In this document: positions 60,062 to 64,000 of the stretch, piece after piece
Position numbering within the stretch: position 1 is the stretch's first letter
Layout of the letters: each line of letters begins with the position of its first letter
Position numbers and translations under genes: made by a program
Origin: Chitinophagaceae bacterium
GTDB taxonomy: Bacteria; Bacteroidota; Bacteroidia; Chitinophagales; Chitinophagaceae
Assembly: GCA_025923075.1 (NCBI GenBank)
Contig: JAICGN010000006.1
Span: 20,005 to 84,004, forward strand
Length of the DNA: 64,000 nucleotides
Reading direction: 5' to 3'
The notes under the pieces: model-generated
Database searches by the model: none
What the model was told of the DNA's origin: nothing
The model's input: the letters and a program-made list of their open reading frames with translations, nothing else

Positions 60062-62113
60062 TTAAAAGACTATCCTCATCATTAACCTGATTTCAGATTT
60101 TACAGACCCTGGTATCTCATCGGGTCCAGACCCAATTGATTCTACATCTTTATATATGGTCTGCGACCATTTCAACCAGAAAGAGACGTTTGAATTAACA
60201 TTATAATTGAGATTCAAATAGTATCGGTAACCCTTATTGAAAGTCGCCGGAATCGAATAATAGAATAGCACATCATTCTCATACGCATAGATCCTGGAGT
60301 CGTATTCATCTGTTTCAAAATATTGAAGCCTGATGTTTCCGCTATAATCCCTCAGCATCGGTTTATATATGATGTCAAAAAACGTCAGAAATCCTTTTTC
60401 TGCGTTCTTCCCATTTTTATCATACCATGATAGTTCGAAGCGGTTCCTGACTGCAATGGACGAGTTTATTCTAAAACTAATTTGTGTTCGCCAGTTTTGC
60501 CTTGGTAATTTTACAAGATAGTTTGTTGGGGTACTATTACCTGGCTGATTGCCTTGTTTTGTTTCGCTACGATATCTTGTATATACCTCGACCTCTCTAT
60601 TAGGTATATAGGTTAACTGTGTTATAAAATCTGTTCCGTTGCTCGGCGCATCAACAAGATATTTAAGCCATGGGAATTTATAGACATCAATATACGCATC
60701 CAATCTCCAGGCAAATACCGGCCTGATTGAAATACCTGAATAAAACCCGTTTTCATTTGTAGGGTAAGTGTTTTCAGTGAATGCATTACCATTGATAGAT
60801 TGGTATTGCGGATCTATTTTACGATGCAAAAAAGAAATGTCAGCCCTGGGATCCACACTTATCAATAAACCATTGAGAAATGCCGTGCTGAAGTTCTTAT
60901 CAACCGCTGCTTCCCCAAAAAAATGAAGATTTCTGCCAGTGTAACTGTAATCAATACTATAATTGCTCCAGCCATTGCCGCCGATGGCGTAAAGATTATA
61001 CGGCTCCTGTCTTTTTTGTACCGGTGTAGAAAAATTAAATACAATTGCGTTTACACCGGCATGCCAGTTATCGTTTTTGTATTTTAGATTCCCCCCAAAA
61101 GCTGACTGGCCGAGTTGATGCCTATCCGCAATTTCACTTTCTGTGCGATGATAACCTGAGTTAAGAAAAGAAGTAATGTATTCCTCATGACTCACTGTAT
61201 CTGCAACAAAATTTGCACTGAGTTTTCTGTAGGACACAAAAGCGGTTCCTTGTACGTTGCCTTTTTGTAATGTGATACCCGCGCCGCGATGAAAATTAAA
61301 TTCTCCGGCAGAATTATACGGCCGCAAAAACGGTGATTCTCTTTTTGTTCCCATCACATCCACACTTTTTCTAAATGCAAGACTTTGCCATTGTATCAAT
61401 CCCTGTCCCATGTTTACAGTAAAATCGCCGATCGCCAAAGATTGTACAACGCCTATTTTCCGGGCAAATAAATGAAAAGAATAAAAGTCAAATCCCAGCT
61501 TTTGTGCTCCTTTGAAAAATTGTTCGCCTGCATCTTTATCTCCTGCAATACCGAATTGTAACAGGTTTTTATATTGGTAGCGATAACGGAAGAAAAGTTT
61601 TGGCGGACTGCCAAGATATTTTGTGCTCGTTGTTGTATCCACAAATCCTTTCGATTCTTCAAGTACTTGTGAATAACGAAACAACAAACCATGGTTCCCG
61701 TCCTTAAATCTTATTTTAAAAACATCCGAAATAGTTACCGGATCTGCCACTGTAATAAAAGGCAAAAGTTTTTTTATGATATGAATATCCCAAGAAGGAA
61801 CCGCCTGCAATTCATAAACACTGATGAATTTTCCAAACAATTTTCTATATAAAATAAAATTTGCTATTTGCAGCCCAGAAAGAATTTTCAATTCACGCAG
61901 ATCGGTTTCATCAGCAATATTCAAATTAAGCGGGTTCTTTCCGAATCGTTCCCATTGTTGATGGTAACTGTCATCTTCGGTTTCAGCCTGATCAACATCA
62001 GTTAGATTTTCAATTTGCTGTTCGAGTGTTGATACAGGGGTTTCCTGAGCATACAAAGTGAGAGGTGAGTTGTCAATGGTGAAGAGAAACAATATGAATA
62101 TGCGACGACACAT
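60062..62113 (-). CDS. Helix-hairpin-helix outer-membrane protein
   Basis: 683 residues. A signal peptide is followed by an N-terminal helical region with a ComEA-like helix-hairpin-helix motif (PLNLNIADETDLRELKILSG, LQIANFILYRKLFGKFISVY). The rest is beta-rich, with features of an outer-membrane barrel (FRYRYQYKNLLQFGIAGDKD, FTVNMGQGLIQWQSLAF), and ends in an aromatic strand (MMRIVF). This combination occurs widely in Bacteroidota; a DNA-uptake role was proposed from the HhH motif but is not shown. It follows the preceding barrel gene by 3 bp. Confidence 0.8.
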   Translation of the reverse strand: MCRRIFILFLFTIDNSPLTLYAQETPVSTLEQQIENLTDVDQAETEDDSYHQQWERFGKNPLNLNIADETDLRELKILSGLQIANFILYRKLFGKFISVYELQAVPSWDIHIIKKLLPFITVADPVTISDVFKIRFKDGNHGLLFRYSQVLEESKGFVDTTTSTKYLGSPPKLFFRYRYQYKNLLQFGIAGDKDAGEQFFKGAQKLGFDFYSFHLFARKIGVVQSLAIGDFTVNMGQGLIQWQSLAFRKSVDVMGTKRESPFLRPYNSAGEFNFHRGAGITLQKGNVQGTAFVSYRKLSANFVADTVSHEEYITSFLNSGYHRTESEIADRHQLGQSAFGGNLKYKNDNWHAGVNAIVFNFSTPVQKRQEPYNLYAIGGNGWSNYSIDYSYTGRNLHFFGEAAVDKNFSTAFLNGLLISVDPRADISFLHRKIDPQYQSINGNAFTENTYPTNENGFYSGISIRPVFAWRLDAYIDVYKFPWLKYLVDAPSNGTDFITQLTYIPNREVEVYTRYRSETKQGNQPGNSTPTNYLVKLPRQNWRTQISFRINSSIAVRNRFELSWYDKNGKNAEKGFLTFFDIIYKPMLRDYSGNIRLQYFETDEYDSRIYAYENDVLFYYSIPATFNKGYRYYLNLNYNVNSNVSFWLKWSQTIYKDVESIGSGPDEIPGSVKSEIRLMMRIVF

Positions 62114-62116
62114 TCG

Positions 62117-62944
62117 TTACTCATTATTTTTTTTTGAAGAATTGTACACCAGCATTATACCCGGCGTTACTCCAAGCTGCGGATGATAACTCGCAACTAC
62201 ATCAAGCCGAAACGATTTTAAAAACAATCCGACACCTGCATAAATGTTTGAAGTATTGGTCGCAATACCAACCCTGGCCATGAATTGTGGTAGAAATTTA
62301 TACTGCATACCTGCATTTACATTCACGGGTTGACTTTCTTCTTTTTCTATTTCTGCACTTATAAAAAAATTCTGAGATGCTTCATATCCCAATCCCACCG
62401 AATAAACCGATGCAAGTTTTTCTTCCTGGTTCTTTCCAAATGTTCCTCCAACAGGATTATATGCGTGCACACCTGTATGAAGCTTCTCTGTAAGGTGCAG
62501 AACGGCTCCTATTTCAAAATTGATAGCTGAAGAATTTCCATAGCTGCTGATCTGGATGCCATTATAATTGAATTGAACACCGACATCGATTTTTGTTCCA
62601 AGTTTTCTTGCATAGGCCAGGCCGATTTGCGATTCATTGTAATCGATAAATCCAAAATAGCCCGCTTTCACACCAAAGTTTCCTGATTTTGTTGGCAAAG
62701 CAACTGCCAGTTGGTAAAGACTTAATTCATCCAATAAAAATCTTCTTTCACCATAAACTCCTGCCGAAGCATTTTTCAACTGCGCAAGTGAAGCCTGATT
62801 ATTGGTATAAGAAAAAACGTCTGCATGATTGATGCTATAAACACCAAGGGCCGTATATATCGCAGCCACCGGACGACGAACGGTTTGTCCGTTTATATAT
62901 AAATTTGAACAGATCAGCGAGAGGATAAGGCAGGTCCGCTTCAC
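62117..62944 (-). CDS. Outer-membrane beta-barrel protein, PorV/FadL-like
   Basis: 275 residues. The signal peptide ends near SNLYINGQT. The sequence begins VRRPVAAIYTALGVYSINHA and then has alternating barrel strands (VKAGYFGFIDYNESQIGLAY, VGVQFNYNGIQISSYG, ISAEIEKEESQPVNVNAGMQ), resembling PorV/PorQ-type proteins. I cannot assign it to a named family. The 3-bp gap to the helix-hairpin-helix protein indicates a two-gene unit and a shared function. Confidence 0.7.
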   Translation of the reverse strand: MKRTCLILSLICSNLYINGQTVRRPVAAIYTALGVYSINHADVFSYTNNQASLAQLKNASAGVYGERRFLLDELSLYQLAVALPTKSGNFGVKAGYFGFIDYNESQIGLAYARKLGTKIDVGVQFNYNGIQISSYGNSSAINFEIGAVLHLTEKLHTGVHAYNPVGGTFGKNQEEKLASVYSVGLGYEASQNFFISAEIEKEESQPVNVNAGMQYKFLPQFMARVGIATNTSNIYAGVGLFLKSFRLDVVASYHPQLGVTPGIMLVYNSSKKNNE

Positions 62945-63040
62945 TCAGTCAATTTTCTCGTAAGTTAAAATGATGAGTTATAAAATAAACGGGTAAAAAA
63001 GGAAAATACAGGGGAAAAAGATCACCGTATCTGGCTCAGC

Positions 63041-63071
63041 TTTGGGCTGCAATTCCTCTCCCCTACCTTTG
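63041..63071 (+). promoter_or_regulatory. Consensus Bacteroidota promoter of folD
   Basis: TTTG (63041-63044), then 19 bases, then TACCTTTG (63064-63071): an exact TTTG-N19-TAnnTTTG promoter. The folD ATG at 63076 is only 4 bases after the box, so the mRNA is probably leaderless or nearly so. Confidence 0.75.
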
Positions 63072-63075
63072 CGCC

Positions 63076-63951
63076 ATGCAAATTTTAGATGGTAAAAAAG
63101 TCTCCCAGTCAGTAAAAGATCAATTGAAAATAGATGTAGCTCAACTTTTCACCGAAGGAAAAAAGGTGCCGCACCTCGCAGCAATATTAGTTGGCAATGA
63201 CGGCGCCAGCGAAACTTATGTCGCTTCCAAAGTCAAATCATGTGAAGAAGTTGGTTTTAAATCAACACTTATAAGATATGATGCTGAGATTTCTGAGCAT
63301 TTATTACTGGAAAAAATTCATGAACTTAATGATGATCCAGATGTGGATGGAATCCTTGTTCAGCTCCCGTTGCCAAAACATATTTCTGATGAACATGTAA
63401 TCAATACGCTGAATCCAGACAAAGATGTAGACGGCTTTCATCCTGTAAGCGTGGGAAGAATGGTGCAGGGATTACCAACTTTTATTCCAGCCACACCGCA
63501 TGGTATAATGCTGATGCTGGAACATTATAAGATCAACACGTCAGGAATGCACGCCGTAGTGATTGGTCGCAGCAATATTGTGGGCAGACCAATGAGCATT
63601 TTATTAAGTGAAAATAAGACCCCTGGTAATTGTACAGTTACGCTTTGTCATTCAAAAACAAAGAACATCGCAGAATTATGCCGCAATGCTGACATAATTG
63701 TTGCGGCTTTAGGAAGACCGGGATTTGTGACTGAAGACTGGGTAAAGGACGGAGCGATTGTCATTGACGTTGGCATTAGCCGTGTTGCTGATGCAAGTAA
63801 AAAAAGCGGATTCAGATTGAGGGGCGATGTAGATTATGAAAATGTTGCTCCAAAATGTTCATGGATAACTCCGGTACCCGGCGGCGTCGGTCCGATGACC
63901 ATCGCTGCGCTACTCAATAATACTTTCCGCTCTTGTCAAATGAAGAATTGA
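63076..63951 (+). CDS. folD: Bifunctional methylenetetrahydrofolate dehydrogenase / methenyltetrahydrofolate cyclohydrolase
   Basis: 291 residues. Family motifs: YVASKVKSCEEVGF with the catalytic Lys, VDGILVQLPLPKHI, DVDGFHPVSVGRM, VVIGRSNIVGRPMSILL (NADP-binding loop) and TPVPGGVGPMTIAALL. It interconverts methylene-, methenyl- and 10-formyl-tetrahydrofolate in one-carbon metabolism. Length is normal. The start is fixed by the promoter, which leaves almost no leader. Confidence 0.98.
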   Translation: MQILDGKKVSQSVKDQLKIDVAQLFTEGKKVPHLAAILVGNDGASETYVASKVKSCEEVGFKSTLIRYDAEISEHLLLEKIHELNDDPDVDGILVQLPLPKHISDEHVINTLNPDKDVDGFHPVSVGRMVQGLPTFIPATPHGIMLMLEHYKINTSGMHAVVIGRSNIVGRPMSILLSENKTPGNCTVTLCHSKTKNIAELCRNADIIVAALGRPGFVTEDWVKDGAIVIDVGISRVADASKKSGFRLRGDVDYENVAPKCSWITPVPGGVGPMTIAALLNNTFRSCQMKN

Positions 63952-63974
63952 GTACTCAGTACCTTTGCTTTTTA

Positions 63975-64000
63975 ATGAAATCCGAAATCGTAAATCTAAA
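63975..64000 (+). CDS. Start of a further gene, truncated by window edge (tentative)
   Basis: Eight codons (MKSEIVNL) are open to the end of the window. A TAnnTTTG-type box, TACCTTTG (63960-63967), lies 7 bp before the ATG, similar to the folD arrangement. Nothing can be said of the product. Confidence 0.3.

Overview
The window is a chromosomal segment of a Bacteroidota bacterium, most likely of the Chitinophagaceae type. This is inferred from gene content and from promoters; no rRNA was available. The pointers are a SusC/SusD pair with DUF1735 lipoproteins, PorU/PorV-type type IX secretion proteins, a DUF5777 barrel, TAnnTTTG promoter boxes with few Shine-Dalgarno sites, and moderate, AT-leaning base composition. 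No rRNA, tRNA, CRISPR array, prophage or insertion sequence was seen.

Layout. 1-7 kb: a PorV-like protein and a C25 sortase-like peptidase (truncated by the window edge), tyrS, a secreted protein, an SGNH hydrolase and a cyanophycinase. 7-15.6 kb (minus): a complete cbb3 oxidase operon, ccoI-ccoS-ccoNO-ccoQ-ccoP-ccoG-ccoH-TauE/SafE. 16-19 kb: a Ric/YtfE iron-sulfur repair protein, an SRPBCC protein and membrane proteins. 19.2-26.3 kb (minus): a clade II nitrous oxide reductase cluster (cytochrome c, nosZ, fasciclin protein, nosL, nosD, nosF, nosY). 26.4-31.9 kb (plus): an Rrf2 regulator, a second Ric, OsmC, a flavodoxin-like protein, a PAS histidine kinase and a receiver-Crp fusion regulator. 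32-34.4 kb: a YceI lipoprotein, a Cx4CH lipoprotein and a DUF5777 barrel. 35.3-39.8 kb: two near-identical monoheme cytochromes c bracketing a Tat-exported FeS / NrfD membrane module. 39.9-52.9 kb: ordinary metabolic and information-processing genes (ATP-grasp ligase, fused E1 dehydrogenase, FAH-family hydrolase, HD protein, nucleotide-transporter-like HEAT protein, pth, rplY, prs, radC), with two small repeat-bounded elements. 53-60 kb: a SusC/SusD system with two DUF1735 lipoproteins. 60-64 kb: two outer-membrane proteins and folD.

How it works together. From 7 to 40 kb the segment reads as one respiratory island for low oxygen and nitrogen oxides: high-affinity O2 reduction (cbb3), N2O reduction (NosZ), repair of NO-damaged iron centres (two Ric proteins) and a probable quinol-to-cytochrome-c branch (FeS/NrfD/cytochromes). 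No nitrite or NO reductase lies in the window.

The main discovery is regulatory. A TGA-N6-TCA palindrome lies upstream of seven of these transcription units (cco, ric1, nos, rrf2, ric2, osmC, yceI). In all seven its centre is exactly 29.5 bp from the start of a TAnnTTTG-like -7 box, which predicts a position of -41.5. An eighth, weaker copy precedes the SRPBCC gene. This looks like an undescribed Crp/Fnr-class regulon. A receiver-Crp fusion protein encoded inside the island, with the recognition-helix Glu and Arg conserved, is the best local candidate for its regulator.

Other notable points are a secreted cytochrome c that seems to start at ATA, a four-helix-bundle gene between inverted arrays of AGTC heptamers, and a 141-bp REP-like paired-hairpin element that fills the prs-rplY gap.
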